A stretch of DNA of 64,000 bases, taken from assembly GCA_903930535.1 (NCBI GenBank), contig CAIYYX010000170.1, positions 62,001 to 126,000 on the forward strand. Reading direction: 5' to 3'. The notes under the pieces were generated by a model. The model was not told where the DNA came from, searched no databases, and was given only the letters and a program-made list of their open reading frames with translations. Each line of letters starts with the position of its first letter. The stretch's first letter is position 1. The translations under genes were made by a program, and so were the position numbers. Below are positions 9,492 through 19,504 of this stretch, in pieces. The DNA is from an uncultured Sterolibacterium sp. (GTDB lineage Bacteria; Pseudomonadota; Gammaproteobacteria; Burkholderiales; Rhodocyclaceae).

Positions 9492-11288
9492 ATGCCTATT
9501 CGACACTCTCCCATCGTTTTTCTCGCTGCCTCAGCCATACTGGCTCCTGCCTGCAGCAGTCTGCCTATTCAGCCGCCCAACTCAGGCCATCTGCGGGCCG
9601 AGAGTCTGCCAGTGCCCGTGCAAAACATCCCGCCGCCGGTAGAGCACATCGCCGCGCTTCCCAAGCCGCGGCCGATGGCAAAAACCGAGACCTATAGCGT
9701 CACGGTCAACAGTGTTCGGGTGCAGGAACTTCTTTTCGCGCTTGCCCGCGACGCCAATCTCAACATAGACATTCATCAGGGAATCACCGGCGCCGTAACC
9801 CTCAATGCCATAGACCAGACCCTGCCGCAAATCCTCAACCGCATTTCCAGGCAAACCGACATGCGCTGGGAACTCGATGGTGCCAATCTGGCCGTGATGC
9901 CCGACTCGCCTTACCTGCGCAACTATCGGGTCGATTACCTCAATATGTCGCGGGATGCGAACGGCAGCGTCAGCATCAGCACCCAGATCGGCACCACATC
10001 GGCCAATGTTTCCGCCACCAGTCCAGGCACGGTCGCTTCAGGCAGCAATATCTCCACCACCAAGATCGATAATTCCGCAAAGAATCGCTTCTGGGAATCT
10101 CTGGACAGGAATCTCAAGGAACTCCTGCACGAGACAGACAAAATCCTGCCTGAGGGTTCCAGCGAAACCGTCATCGAGAGAAGCGATCAGCAGGCAACGA
10201 CAGGCACCGGGGCCGCAACGCAAGCTAACGGCCGCAGCCGCGCCAACGCGCAGGCAAACATCGCCGGCAGCCCGAATCCGGCCGCATTGCAGCAGCAGGG
10301 AACCACCGTGGTGCGCCGGACCACCTTCAGAGAAGCGGCTTCCGTCATCACCAACGCCGAAGGAAACATCATCGTCGTCCGTGCCACCTCGCGCCAGCAC
10401 GAAAAGGTTCAGGAATTCCTCGATTTGATCATGGCGAGTGCCAGGCGGCAGGTGCTGGTCGAAGCAACCATTGCCGAAGTCCGCTTGAGCGACCAGTACC
10501 AGCAGGGCATCAACTGGCAGAGTCTGAGGACCTTGCGCAGTTCTCCGGCAACGGCCGGATTGTCCGTGGCCCAGAACCCGACGGGGCTGGATGCCTCGGG
10601 CAGGGTAGCCAACCCCTTCGCAGCGGCAGGAGCCGGCCTTTTGCTGAATTATGTCGCGCCAGGACTCGGAATTTCTTCGACCATCAGCCTATTGGAAACC
10701 TTCGGCAACGTGAGGGTCCTGTCGAGCCCGAAAATCAGCGTTCTGAACAACCAGACGGCGTTGCTGAAAGTGGTGAACAACGTCGTCTATTTCGAGATCC
10801 AAGCCACGACGAGCCAGGGCAATTTCTCCAGCATGACGACGGTCAGCACCACACCAAGGTCCGTCTCGGTTGGCTTGGTGATGACCGTGACGCCACAAAT
10901 CAGCGAAAACGGCACGGTGCTGCTCAATGTGCGGCCGAGCATCTCGCGCATCAATGGCTACAAGAGCGACCCTAATCCCAACATCCCCGCAGGCCTCTCA
11001 AACCTCGTTCCGGAAATCGAAACCCGGGAACTTGAGTCCCTGCTTCGCCTCAACAATGGAGAGATCGCCGTGATGGGCGGACTCATGCAGGACTCCATAG
11101 ACAACACGACTAACGAAGTCCCGGGGCTCTCCAGCATACCCCTCATCGGCAACCTCTTCAAACAGCGGAATAACACCAGCACCAAGACGGAACTGGTGAT
11201 CTTCCTGCGACCGTTGGTCATTCTCGATCCAAGCGTCAACGGCGATTACGCGGGATTCCGCGGCCAGTCGCCAGGAGCCTCACCATGA
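9492..11288 (+). CDS. mshL: MSHA-type pilus secretin
   Basis: Outer-membrane secretin that lets the pilus cross the outer membrane; 598 residues from the ATG at 9492. That start follows a GGAGG at 9474-9478 and gives a hydrophobic leader ending LAPAC, a weak lipobox. An upstream ATG at 9465 would add nine residues. The N-domain (about 70-150) precedes a Ser/Asn/Ala-rich low-complexity stretch (about 170-290). The secretin core follows (VRVLSSPKISVLNNQTALLKV, then VPGLSSIPLIGNLFKQ and ELVIFLRPLVI). It sits beside the MshM-like ATPase, as in Vibrio msh loci. Confidence 0.9.
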   Translation: MPIRHSPIVFLAASAILAPACSSLPIQPPNSGHLRAESLPVPVQNIPPPVEHIAALPKPRPMAKTETYSVTVNSVRVQELLFALARDANLNIDIHQGITGAVTLNAIDQTLPQILNRISRQTDMRWELDGANLAVMPDSPYLRNYRVDYLNMSRDANGSVSISTQIGTTSANVSATSPGTVASGSNISTTKIDNSAKNRFWESLDRNLKELLHETDKILPEGSSETVIERSDQQATTGTGAATQANGRSRANAQANIAGSPNPAALQQQGTTVVRRTTFREAASVITNAEGNIIVVRATSRQHEKVQEFLDLIMASARRQVLVEATIAEVRLSDQYQQGINWQSLRTLRSSPATAGLSVAQNPTGLDASGRVANPFAAAGAGLLLNYVAPGLGISSTISLLETFGNVRVLSSPKISVLNNQTALLKVVNNVVYFEIQATTSQGNFSSMTTVSTTPRSVSVGLVMTVTPQISENGTVLLNVRPSISRINGYKSDPNPNIPAGLSNLVPEIETRELESLLRLNNGEIAVMGGLMQDSIDNTTNEVPGLSSIPLIGNLFKQRNNTSTKTELVIFLRPLVILDPSVNGDYAGFRGQSPGASP

Positions 11289-11992
11289 GTCCGTTGCTGA
11301 GTGCAGCCAACTCCTGCAGAGCGAAGAAACTGCTGACGATAAGTCTAGCCACTGCTGTTCTGCTGCAATCGGCAGCGCTCGCTGAACCTGCCGGCCCGCT
11401 ATTCAACAAGACCACGAAGCTAAAGCACCATCCGGCGCTCCTTCGCGGCTACGAACTGTTCATGGCCGGAGACCTCGCCGCCGCACGCAGCGAATATGCG
11501 TCTCTGCTCCTGCTGGACTCCAGGAATCCCGATGCCCTCCAGGCCATGGCGGCCATCAGCCTGCGACAAGGGCAGCCCGAACTTGCCGGGGAATTCTTCC
11601 TGCGCGTTCTTGCGAGCGACCCCAGGAATGTCCTCGCCCAGGCCGGTCTGACCAGCCTCAAAGGCCAGTCAGACTCTATGCGCTCCCAGTCCCTTTTAAA
11701 AACACTGATCGCCGCCCAGCCTGATCGACCGGTGCTCCACTTCGCCCTTGGCAATCTGTACGCTGGCAGGGGCCTCTGGAACGAGGCCAGGCAGGCTTAC
11801 CTCAATGCGCTCAGAACCGAACCGGACAACCCCGACATTCTGTTCAACATCGCCGTCAGCCTCGATAGGCTGCACAAACCCGGACTCGCGCTGAACTATT
11901 ACCTCCGCGCCTGGGCCCTGGCGGATGAGCGCTCCTCTGGCTTCGCCAGGGAAATGCTCCTGGCGCGACTGCGTGAACCACGGCAAGACTGA
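11285..11992 (+). CDS. TPR protein, MshN-like
   Basis: A 235-residue protein with a signal peptide or N-terminal anchor (about residues 15-34, ending AALAEP). At least four TPR-like helical repeats follow (for example HPALLRGYELFMAGDLAAAR and PDNPDILFNIAVSLDRLHKP). Position between the secretin and the extension ATPase matches mshN, whose product is a TPR protein of unknown exact role in pilus assembly. The ATG overlaps the secretin stop as ATGA. The TPR call is firm; the MshN assignment is by context. Confidence 0.75.
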   Translation: MSPLLSAANSCRAKKLLTISLATAVLLQSAALAEPAGPLFNKTTKLKHHPALLRGYELFMAGDLAAARSEYASLLLLDSRNPDALQAMAAISLRQGQPELAGEFFLRVLASDPRNVLAQAGLTSLKGQSDSMRSQSLLKTLIAAQPDRPVLHFALGNLYAGRGLWNEARQAYLNALRTEPDNPDILFNIAVSLDRLHKPGLALNYYLRAWALADERSSGFAREMLLARLREPRQD

Positions 11993-11997
11993 ATCTC

Positions 11998-13707
11998 ATG
12001 TCGGAGGCGAACACATCAGCAAGGCGGGACCAGCCGATTGGGCAGACACTGATTAACCAGGGCGTCATCAGCGACGACCAGTTGCGCATCGCCTTGTTGG
12101 AACAAATGAAATTGAACCAGCCTGTCGGCAGGTTGCTGGTAACTCTGGGATTCGTCTCCGAAGCGACGCTGCGCGACGCGCTCTCCAGTTATCTGGGCAA
12201 GAGGACGATCACTCTCGCCCAGGTCATCATCGACCCTGCCGCGCTGCGGCTCGTGCCTTGCGAGGTCGCCAAGCGCTACCACTTGCTGCCGCTCGAATAT
12301 GTCGCCGCAGACCATAAACTCACTATCGCCATCTCCGACCCCAGCAACATCGTTGCCATAGATCGCCTGCGGGCGCTGATGCCCCACCAGACCGCAATCG
12401 AAACATTGCTCGCCGGAGAATCGGAAATTGCCTGCGCCATCGATCATTATTACGGCCATGACCTTTCAATCGATGGAATTCTTCATGAAATCGAAACAGG
12501 TGAAATAGACCACCGAAGCCTGGCGGCGACTTCAGATCAATACAACCAGCCAGTGGTGCGCTTGGTCGATGCCTTGCTGACAGATGCCGTCAAACATGCG
12601 GCCTCCGACATCCACTTCGAGCCGGAAGCCGGCTTTCTGCGTATACGCTACCGCATCGACGGGATACTGCGCCAGATCCGTTCCCTGCACAAATCCTACT
12701 GGCCGGCGATGGCGGTGCGGATCAAGGTCATGAGCGGCATGAACATCGCAGAAACGCGCGCGCCGCAGGATGGCCGGATTTATCTCAATGTCAGCGGCCA
12801 CCCTGTGGATTTCCGCGTCGCCGCACAGCCGACGCTGCACGGCGAGAATCTGGTGCTGCGCATCCTCGACCGGCAAAGAGGCATAGTGTCCCTCGACAGA
12901 CTTGGTCTCGATGAAGGACAACTCGATTTACTGAAGAGAATGATCAGCAGGCCTGAGGGCATCATCCTGGTCACAGGCCCAACCGGCAGCGGCAAGACAA
13001 CCACGCTTTACTCAATTCTCCAACACATCAGCGAGGAAGGCATCAATGTGATGACCCTCGAGGACCCTGTCGAATACCCCATGGCCATGATCCGGCAAAC
13101 CTCTGTGGCGGAGTCGGCCAAGCTCGACTTCGCCAACGGCATCCGCTCGATGATGCGGCAGGACCCTGACGTGATCCTGGTTGGCGAAATTCGCGACACC
13201 GATACGGCGAAAATGGCCTTCCGCGCAGCGATGACCGGTCACCAGGTCTACTCGACGCTGCACACCAACTCGGCAATCGGGGTCTTGCCCCGCCTGCTCG
13301 ACATAGGAATCCTGCCTGAAATCATGGCCGGCAACATCATCGGAATCATCGCCCAACGCCTTGTTCGCCGCCTCTGTCCGCATTGCCGAATACCGCATAG
13401 AGCGGAGCCGGACGAATGCCGACTGCTTTGCAGTGAGCCGCCGGCACCCATCATCTATCGCGCCACGGGCTGCGAGTCCTGCGAATTCATGGGTTACCGC
13501 GGCCGCATCGCCATCGTCGAACTGTTGCGCATGGACAGCGACATAGACGAACTCGTGGCCACGCACACCACCGCCGGAGAAATCCGCAAAGCCGCCATCG
13601 CCAAGGGCTTCCGCCCGCTCGCCGAAGATGGCTTGCGCCGCGTCCTGGACGGCACGACTTCTCTGGAAGAAGTGGCGAGGGTAATCGACTTGAGCGAGCG
13701 CAGGTGA
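11998..13707 (+). CDS. mshE: Pilus assembly ATPase, GspE/PilB/MshE type
   Basis: Cytoplasmic hexameric ATPase that powers pilin polymerisation; 569 residues. The N-terminal MshEN-type domain (residues 1-150, including IGQTLINQGVISDDQLRIAL) in MshE binds cyclic di-GMP. The ATPase core has DIHFEPE, Walker A GPTGSGKTTTLY near 327, the Asp box VMTLEDPVEY, Walker B PDVILVGEIRD and the His box GHQVYSTLHTN. A tetracysteine-type zinc site follows (CPHC then CESC). Since the window also encodes c-di-GMP proteins, c-di-GMP control of this pilus is plausible but not shown. Confidence 0.94.
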   Translation: MSEANTSARRDQPIGQTLINQGVISDDQLRIALLEQMKLNQPVGRLLVTLGFVSEATLRDALSSYLGKRTITLAQVIIDPAALRLVPCEVAKRYHLLPLEYVAADHKLTIAISDPSNIVAIDRLRALMPHQTAIETLLAGESEIACAIDHYYGHDLSIDGILHEIETGEIDHRSLAATSDQYNQPVVRLVDALLTDAVKHAASDIHFEPEAGFLRIRYRIDGILRQIRSLHKSYWPAMAVRIKVMSGMNIAETRAPQDGRIYLNVSGHPVDFRVAAQPTLHGENLVLRILDRQRGIVSLDRLGLDEGQLDLLKRMISRPEGIILVTGPTGSGKTTTLYSILQHISEEGINVMTLEDPVEYPMAMIRQTSVAESAKLDFANGIRSMMRQDPDVILVGEIRDTDTAKMAFRAAMTGHQVYSTLHTNSAIGVLPRLLDIGILPEIMAGNIIGIIAQRLVRRLCPHCRIPHRAEPDECRLLCSEPPAPIIYRATGCESCEFMGYRGRIAIVELLRMDSDIDELVATHTTAGEIRKAAIAKGFRPLAEDGLRRVLDGTTSLEEVARVIDLSERR

Positions 13708-14906
13708 TGACACTCTATGCCTACAAGGCAATGGATGTTTTCGGACGCCGGCTCCAGGGCCATATTGACGCGATCAATCTGGACGACCTGGAAATGCGGC
13801 TAAAGCATATGGGGCTGGACTTCATCAGAGGCACTCCGGTCAGCCACGGCAAGCCTTTCGAAAAGAATGTCAGCTTGCGGGAACTGATCCATTTCTGCTT
13901 CCATCTCGAACAGTTGACGCGCTCAGGAATTGCCATCATTGACAGCCTTATCGACCTGCGCGACAGCCTCGCACATAGCCGTTTCCGTGCGGTGGTCGCC
14001 AGCCTGACAGAGAGCGTGGAAGGCGGCAAGACCCTCTCTCAAGCCATGGGCGAGCACCCCCGCAGCTTCGACGAGGTTTTCACAAGCATGGTGCGCACCG
14101 GCGAGGAGAGCGGCAAGCTGCCGGACGTTCTCAAAAGCCTGGTCGATTCCCTCAAATGGCAGGACGAGATGACCTCGCACACCAGGAAGCTCATCCTCTA
14201 TCCGGCCTTTCTCGGCATTGTGGTGCTCGTTGTGACGCTCTTTTTGTTGACCACCCTCGTGCCCAAGATGGCTGGTTTTATCAGGAGCATGGGCCAGGAA
14301 CTGCCGCTGCAGACCCGGATATTGATTGCCTGTTCCGACTTCATCGTCAATTTCTGGATTCCATTGCTGTTCGCCCCCATCCTGGCTATCGTCGTCGTCA
14401 AGTTGCTGCTTGCAGTGAGCGCCGCGGCACGTTACCGCTGCGACGCCTTCAAACTTGGCATTCCTGTCTTTGGCGACATCCAGCGCAAAATCATTTTCTC
14501 CAGATTCGCCGCCGTCTTCGCCATGATGTATGGCTCGGGGATTTCCATCATAGACACCCTCCACACCTCAGAGAAGGTGGTCGGCAATGCCGTCATCAAG
14601 GCTAGCCTGGCGCGCGTAGGCCAGATGATAGTCGAGGGTCAGAATGTCTCTGCTGCATTCCAGAATGCCGGCCTGTTTCCGCCGCTGGTAATCCGGATGC
14701 TGCGCGTCGGAGAAAGCACCGGTGGACTCGATGCAGCCCTGCTCAATGTGAGTTATTTCTACAATCGCGACGTTCGCGAAGCCATAGAGCGCGCGCAAAT
14801 TCTGTTGGAACCGGTTTTGACGCTGGTGATTGGGCTGATTCTGGGCTGGGTGATGCTATCCGTGCTCGGTCCCATCTACGGCGTCATCACCCAGCTAAAA
14901 ACTTGA
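13704..14906 (+). CDS. mshG: Pilus inner-membrane platform protein, GspF/PilC/MshG type
   Basis: A 400-residue polytopic platform protein on which the assembly ATPase acts. It has the two tandem GspF domains (about 70-195 and 270-395), each with family motifs (HLEQLTRSGIAIIDSL; FAAVFAMMYGSGISIIDTL) and three membrane helices in total (about 170-190, 215-240, 370-395). Its start overlaps the ATPase stop (GATGA, 4 bases). Length is normal. The ATPase/platform pair is the motor core of the locus. Confidence 0.94.
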   Translation: MMTLYAYKAMDVFGRRLQGHIDAINLDDLEMRLKHMGLDFIRGTPVSHGKPFEKNVSLRELIHFCFHLEQLTRSGIAIIDSLIDLRDSLAHSRFRAVVASLTESVEGGKTLSQAMGEHPRSFDEVFTSMVRTGEESGKLPDVLKSLVDSLKWQDEMTSHTRKLILYPAFLGIVVLVVTLFLLTTLVPKMAGFIRSMGQELPLQTRILIACSDFIVNFWIPLLFAPILAIVVVKLLLAVSAAARYRCDAFKLGIPVFGDIQRKIIFSRFAAVFAMMYGSGISIIDTLHTSEKVVGNAVIKASLARVGQMIVEGQNVSAAFQNAGLFPPLVIRMLRVGESTGGLDAALLNVSYFYNRDVREAIERAQILLEPVLTLVIGLILGWVMLSVLGPIYGVITQLKT

Positions 14907-14921
14907 AGCGGCTGACCTCCC

Positions 14922-16412
14922 ATGTCGCAGCGAATCGCCCTATTCCTCGATGCCAACCAGCTGACAGCCTATGGCTGGAGTTCTGGCAGGCTCAGCGCTG
15001 AAGGCCGGTTCGCCGCCGATGGTCACGGGCTCGAGGCCTTTGCCCAGTATCTTGTGCGACAGCGGCACAGCCTTTTCTATCTCTTGGCCGAGGTCTTCGA
15101 CGAAGCCTTCCGGCTCGACGATATCCCCTGCGTCCGGGGTAATGATCGCTGCGCCCTGCTCGCACGCAAGCTGGACCAGATCTTCCATGACACGCCCCTC
15201 AATCTCGCCCTTTCGCTCGGCCGCGAGGGCACTGGCCGGCGCGACGAGAAGATGTTATTTGCCGGACTCACCAGACCCCAGCAGTTCGAACCCTGGCTGG
15301 CCTCGCTAAGAGAGCAGGAAGGGCGGCTCGCAGGGATTTACTCGATACCGCTGCTCGCAGGGGCGCTTGCTGCTGATCTGGCGGCGAACTCAGGTGTCGG
15401 GTCAGGGCCGATGCTGCTGGTGACGCTGACCTCAGGCGGCCTGCGCCAGAGCTTTTTCAATGATGGCAGCTTGCGCTTTTCACGACTGACGCCCCTGCCT
15501 TCGGCAAGTATGGAACAAAGCGCCGGCGCTTGCGCAAGGGAGGCAGAAAGCACTTACCACTATCTCGTCGGGCAACGCCAAATTTCGCGTGGCACGCCTC
15601 TGACCACGCTGGTGCTGGCGCATCCGGAAGAGATCAGCGTATTCAGGAATCATTGCCGCGACTCGGAAGATGTCCGCTTCGGATTCATAGACCTACTCCG
15701 CGAAGCAGAGAAATCGGGACTCAAATCCATTCCCGGCAATTCGCAAAGCGAGGCCCTGTTTCTGCACCTGATGGTAAAGCATCGGCCACACGTCCAGTTC
15801 GCTCACGACAAAGAGCGCCGCTTCTTCCAACTGTGGCAGATTGGTTCTGCGCTGAAATCGGGCGGGGCACTGATTCTTCTTGGCTGCCTGCTGTTCTCGG
15901 GAATGCAGTCCCTTGAAGGCTATCGGCTCGATGGCGAAACCAGGCTGGTCAGATTTCAATCCGAAGGCAATAGGCAACGTTACGCAACCATCATGGCTGC
16001 GCAGCCGCCACTACCGGCCAGCATCGACAGGCTGAGTACATTGATTTCCCGCTACGATGACCTGGAAAAGCGATCCGCCTCACTGGAACCGATGTTTCGT
16101 CGCATCAGCCACGCCCTCCAGGGCTCGCCCGGCATACAGATCAACCGCATCGAATGGCGGATAGACGCCGGCCCCGCCGTTATCTCAGATGTATACGCCC
16201 AGTTGCCATCCGACCTCGGTCACGATAAGAGAGCACATCTAACCGCCATACAGGCTTTCAAAGCAGATCTTGGCAAAGACGTCGCAACGGAAACGCACAT
16301 TCTCAAGATGCCGTTTGACACCGCTCCGGAAAAGTCCCTGAAGGGCAGCCACGATATCGCTGCCAGTGACGACACCACGAGCTTCTCGCTACGCCTCCTG
16401 GAAAAGCCCTGA
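14922..16412 (+). CDS. MshI/GspL-like pilus biogenesis protein
   Basis: A 496-residue protein. Residues 1-290 look like the divergent actin-like cytoplasmic domain of MshI/PilM/GspL proteins (start MSQRIALFLDANQLTAYGW). A single transmembrane helix is at about 310-328 (GGALILLGCLLFSGMQSL), and a periplasmic coiled-coil and ferredoxin-like part follows, as in GspL or a PilM-PilN fusion. It probably bridges the motor to the periplasmic alignment complex. Primary similarity is low, so the call rests on layout and on position after the platform gene. Confidence 0.7.
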   Translation: MSQRIALFLDANQLTAYGWSSGRLSAEGRFAADGHGLEAFAQYLVRQRHSLFYLLAEVFDEAFRLDDIPCVRGNDRCALLARKLDQIFHDTPLNLALSLGREGTGRRDEKMLFAGLTRPQQFEPWLASLREQEGRLAGIYSIPLLAGALAADLAANSGVGSGPMLLVTLTSGGLRQSFFNDGSLRFSRLTPLPSASMEQSAGACAREAESTYHYLVGQRQISRGTPLTTLVLAHPEEISVFRNHCRDSEDVRFGFIDLLREAEKSGLKSIPGNSQSEALFLHLMVKHRPHVQFAHDKERRFFQLWQIGSALKSGGALILLGCLLFSGMQSLEGYRLDGETRLVRFQSEGNRQRYATIMAAQPPLPASIDRLSTLISRYDDLEKRSASLEPMFRRISHALQGSPGIQINRIEWRIDAGPAVISDVYAQLPSDLGHDKRAHLTAIQAFKADLGKDVATETHILKMPFDTAPEKSLKGSHDIAASDDTTSFSLRLLEKP

Positions 16413-16415
16413 ATC

Positions 16416-16991
16416 ATGAAACTGGCCGACCTGGATCACCTGCGCTGGAGCATCCTGTTCTCCCTGCTGCTCGCCTTGCCTGGCGTCATAGCCGTGATTC
16501 TGGCAATCCGCTTCATGAATGCAAGTCTTGAAGAACATCGCCAGGCACAGAGCGAGAGAACGACCATCCAGCGCAGGTTTGCGCAGGTGGGATTCGATGG
16601 AAAGTTGCTAGAGAGGAAACTCGCCCGCTACAGAGAGCTGTTGGGGCATGGCTACATCGGCCAGGAGCAACGTCTGGAGTGGATCGAAGAGATCGCCAGC
16701 ATAAGCAAGCAGCGCCATCTTCTTGACTTGCGCTATGAACTGTCGCCCCAGCAACCGCTCGATATTGCCCGGGGCGATGCTTACGTTGCTTCTTCCAGCA
16801 ACATGAAGCTGCAAATGCAATTGCTGCATGAAGAGGATCTGATCAACTTCCTCGCCGACCTAAGCGCTCGAGTGCATGCCTACATCCGCATCAACAGCTG
16901 CAGAGTCGAACGCCTGCCATTGAGTGCAGGCGAGGGCAGGCTCCAGGCGGATTGTTCGCTCGACTGGATCACCTTCAGGGAAAAGCCATGA
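16416..16991 (+). CDS. MshJ/PilO-like inner-membrane protein
   Basis: A 191-residue protein with one N-terminal transmembrane helix (about residues 13-33), a charged coiled-coil segment (about 36-75) and a small C-terminal domain. This is the layout of MshJ, PilO and GspM, which pair with the preceding GspL/MshI-type protein in the periplasm. It starts three bases after the preceding stop. No catalytic motif is visible. The assignment is by architecture and gene order. Confidence 0.65.
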   Translation: MKLADLDHLRWSILFSLLLALPGVIAVILAIRFMNASLEEHRQAQSERTTIQRRFAQVGFDGKLLERKLARYRELLGHGYIGQEQRLEWIEEIASISKQRHLLDLRYELSPQQPLDIARGDAYVASSSNMKLQMQLLHEEDLINFLADLSARVHAYIRINSCRVERLPLSAGEGRLQADCSLDWITFREKP

Positions 16992-17356
16992 CCAAGCAGA
17001 CACTACCCACTATTTCCGGGCATGTCACACAGTTCCCTGCTCTGCTCTTCGTCCTGCTCGCCGCCGCGCTTCCAGCCAAGGGCGAAGCGCTGGGCCGGCT
17101 CTTTTTCACTCCCGCAGAGCGCGCAGCCCTTGACCGTCAGCGCTTGCTCGGCGCCCAGGAAGTCCAGGCGGAGCAAGCCGCAACGCTCAGCATCAACGGC
17201 ATCGTGCGTTCATCAGGCGGCACAACCACCGTCTGGATCAACGGCATCCCGCAGGACGGCAACAGCCTGCGCACCGGCAAGTCCGGAAATCCGGCAAACG
17301 GCTGGAACAAGAAAGGTCTGGGCAATGGCCTCATTCTCATCAACCCGGGACGATAA
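16988..17356 (+). CDS. MshK-like small periplasmic protein
   Basis: A 122-residue protein read from the ATG at 16988, which overlaps the preceding stop as ATGA. An N-terminal signal-like segment (about 14-34, ending AKGEAL) precedes RLFFTPAERAALDRQR and a C-terminal part with NGIVRSSGGTTTVWINGIP. That last motif is shared by MshK-type and GspC/PilP-like proteins, which contact the secretin. Gene order (after I and J) supports MshK. Function beyond that is unknown. Confidence 0.65.
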   Translation: MTKQTLPTISGHVTQFPALLFVLLAAALPAKGEALGRLFFTPAERAALDRQRLLGAQEVQAEQAATLSINGIVRSSGGTTTVWINGIPQDGNSLRTGKSGNPANGWNKKGLGNGLILINPGR

Positions 17357-17378
17357 ACTCCTGACCCCCTATTCGATC

Positions 17379-18761
17379 ATGTTCACCTTATCCCCGCAGC
17401 AAGGCTTCGCCTTGCTCATGATGCTCATGCTGCTCCTTATGGGGGCGCTGTTACTGGCCCCATTGACTCCCGCAAGACTGCAGGCAGAAAGAGAGCAGCT
17501 GACTGCCACCTCCTTGGCGCGGGCGAAAGAGGCATTGATCGCTTATGCGGTCAGCTATGGCGACAAGCATCCCAACAAGGTGCCAGGCTACCTACCCTGC
17601 CCGGAAACGGCGACCCCGGCCACCCCCGCCGACGAAGGCAGTGCAGAAAGTTCCTGCGCCGCCAAGAACATCAGCGTCATCGGAAAGTTTCCTTGGAAGA
17701 CGCTGGGACTAGGCCCTCTGCGCGACGGATACGGCGAGTGCCTTTGGTATGCCGTATCGGGAAGCCACAAGAACAATCCTCCTACGGAGATGATGAACTG
17801 GGATACGACTGGATGGCTGTCCATTCTCTCCCCGGATGGGGCCGGCTTCATCGTCGGGGACTCGCCAGACAATCGTGCCGCCGCCGTCATTTTCGCGCCC
17901 GGAGCGGTTACTGGAAGTCAAAACCGCAGTGCGGTTGCGAATGCTGCTGTCTGCGGCGGCAACTACAATCCGGGCAATTATCTCGAGGCGTCAGGAGCAG
18001 CAAACAATGCTGTCGTTTCGGCAGTCGCCAATGCCCTTTCCGTTTTCATCTCGGCGGGCTTCGATAACGGCGTCAATGACCGTTATCTGGCCATTACCCC
18101 ACAGGAGATTTTCGCTGCGATCGAAAAGCGCTCGGACTTCTCCGCCACGATAGGAAGTTTCACCGGGAAAGTCGGCAACTGTATCGCCGCTTATGGATCT
18201 CGGAACGCCGGCGGTTCGGGCGACAAGCGCTTGCCCTGGCCAGCTCCCATCGCTCTGGCCGACTATCTGGCCAATGCCAGCTACGATGACGACATCGACA
18301 GGCTCTCGGGCCGCCTGCCCTACAGGGTCAATAACTCGAAAACCAGGACAGCCAATGGCATGACAGGGACCAATCTGGTGATTGGCGTCAATTGCCCGGG
18401 ACCCTGGTCGGCTTTGGACGACGAGTGGTACAAAAACTGGAAGGATCATCTTTTCTACGCGCTGGGCGGGGCATTCGGACCGGGGGCGGCCACCCCCAGC
18501 ATCTGCCCAAGCTGTCTTTCTGCCAACGGCATCGGCTCCTACGCCGCCATTGTCCTGTTCGCCGGGAAAAAACTTGCCGGCCAGAAACGCATCAGCCTCG
18601 CGGACAAGGCAGCGATCTCCAATTATCTCGAAGACCGTAACAGCGCCAACGACCCGAACGCCGGAGGAAACTCCGACTACAGGAACAGCCCAGCGACAGC
18701 GGGCTTGAACGATTTGCTCTACTGCATAGACAGCGGACTGAGTGTGGCGCCATGTCCATGA
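17379..18761 (+). CDS. Large prepilin-like protein lacking Glu5
   Basis: A 460-residue protein from the ATG at 17379. Its N-terminus SPQQGFALLMMLMLLLMG has a prepilin-type G|F cleavage site and hydrophobic helix, but the residue at mature position 5 is Met instead of the usual Glu, as in GspK- or PilX-like minor pilins. The globular part has LPCPET near residue 75 and FPWKTLGLG near 115, which recur in the next gene. Its size suggests a tip or adhesin-like minor pilin; that is inference. It ends in an ATGA overlap with the next pilin. Confidence 0.7.
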   Translation: MFTLSPQQGFALLMMLMLLLMGALLLAPLTPARLQAEREQLTATSLARAKEALIAYAVSYGDKHPNKVPGYLPCPETATPATPADEGSAESSCAAKNISVIGKFPWKTLGLGPLRDGYGECLWYAVSGSHKNNPPTEMMNWDTTGWLSILSPDGAGFIVGDSPDNRAAAVIFAPGAVTGSQNRSAVANAAVCGGNYNPGNYLEASGAANNAVVSAVANALSVFISAGFDNGVNDRYLAITPQEIFAAIEKRSDFSATIGSFTGKVGNCIAAYGSRNAGGSGDKRLPWPAPIALADYLANASYDDDIDRLSGRLPYRVNNSKTRTANGMTGTNLVIGVNCPGPWSALDDEWYKNWKDHLFYALGGAFGPGAATPSICPSCLSANGIGSYAAIVLFAGKKLAGQKRISLADKAAISNYLEDRNSANDPNAGGNSDYRNSPATAGLNDLLYCIDSGLSVAPCP

Positions 18762-19477
18762 AACATCCATGCGCCGGATTTTCCCTGACCGAGTTGGCAA
18801 TTGTCCTGCTCATAGCCGCCTTGCTGGTCGGGGGCATGCTGATGCCTATTTCGGCGCAGATGGACTTGCGAAACTCCGGCGAAACCAGAAGGCAACTCGA
18901 TGAGATCAGGGAGGCCTTGCTCGGCTTTGCGGCAGTCAATGGACGTTTGCCCTGTCCTGACACCGACACGGATCCCACGGCCGCCGGATATGGCGTCGAG
19001 GAAGCTAGTTGCACTGCCGATGCCGCGGACGAAAGCTACCTGCCCTGGAAAACACTGGGCGTCAGTGAGTTCGACTCCTGGGGCAGCCCCTGGCGGAACC
19101 CCGGCTTGCCGCGAAAAGGTCTCTGGCGCTATCGCATTGAACGCAAGTACGCGGACGCCGCAACCCTGCGCCAGCGCATTCTGCTGCCCGGCGTCTCCAC
19201 CTGCAACAGCACCGATCCATTTCCCGATGATTGCCTCAGGATCAAAAATGCCGCCGGAGTAGCATTGAATGCCGATACCGAGAGGCCAGTCGCCATTGTT
19301 TTCTCTGTAGGCGCCAGCAATCAGCCGGACGGGGAAAACACCAGTTTTGAAGCCAACAAGACAGGCAACCCCACATATCAGGCCAGCGAGCGCACGGCAA
19401 ACTTCGACGACATCCTGGTCTGGGTTTCGCGTTCAACGCTGGCTGGCCGAATGCTTGCAGCCGGCAGGTTGCCATAG
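18758..19477 (+). CDS. Prepilin-like protein with LPCP/LPWKTLG domain
   Basis: A 239-residue type IV prepilin-like protein. The leader KHPCAG is short and basic, followed by FSLTELAIVLLIAALLVGG with Glu5 in place. The globular domain has RLPCPDTDTD near residue 64 and LPWKTLGV near 93, matching the larger pilin before it, then several Cys residues and a DDILVWVSRSTLAGRM end. The ATG at 18758 gives an exact ATGA overlap with the previous stop; an ATG at 18752 would add two residues. Confidence 0.8.
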   Translation: MKHPCAGFSLTELAIVLLIAALLVGGMLMPISAQMDLRNSGETRRQLDEIREALLGFAAVNGRLPCPDTDTDPTAAGYGVEEASCTADAADESYLPWKTLGVSEFDSWGSPWRNPGLPRKGLWRYRIERKYADAATLRQRILLPGVSTCNSTDPFPDDCLRIKNAAGVALNADTERPVAIVFSVGASNQPDGENTSFEANKTGNPTYQASERTANFDDILVWVSRSTLAGRMLAAGRLP

Positions 19478-19504
19478 GCCTATTCTGCAGAGAAGGAGTC
19501 AATC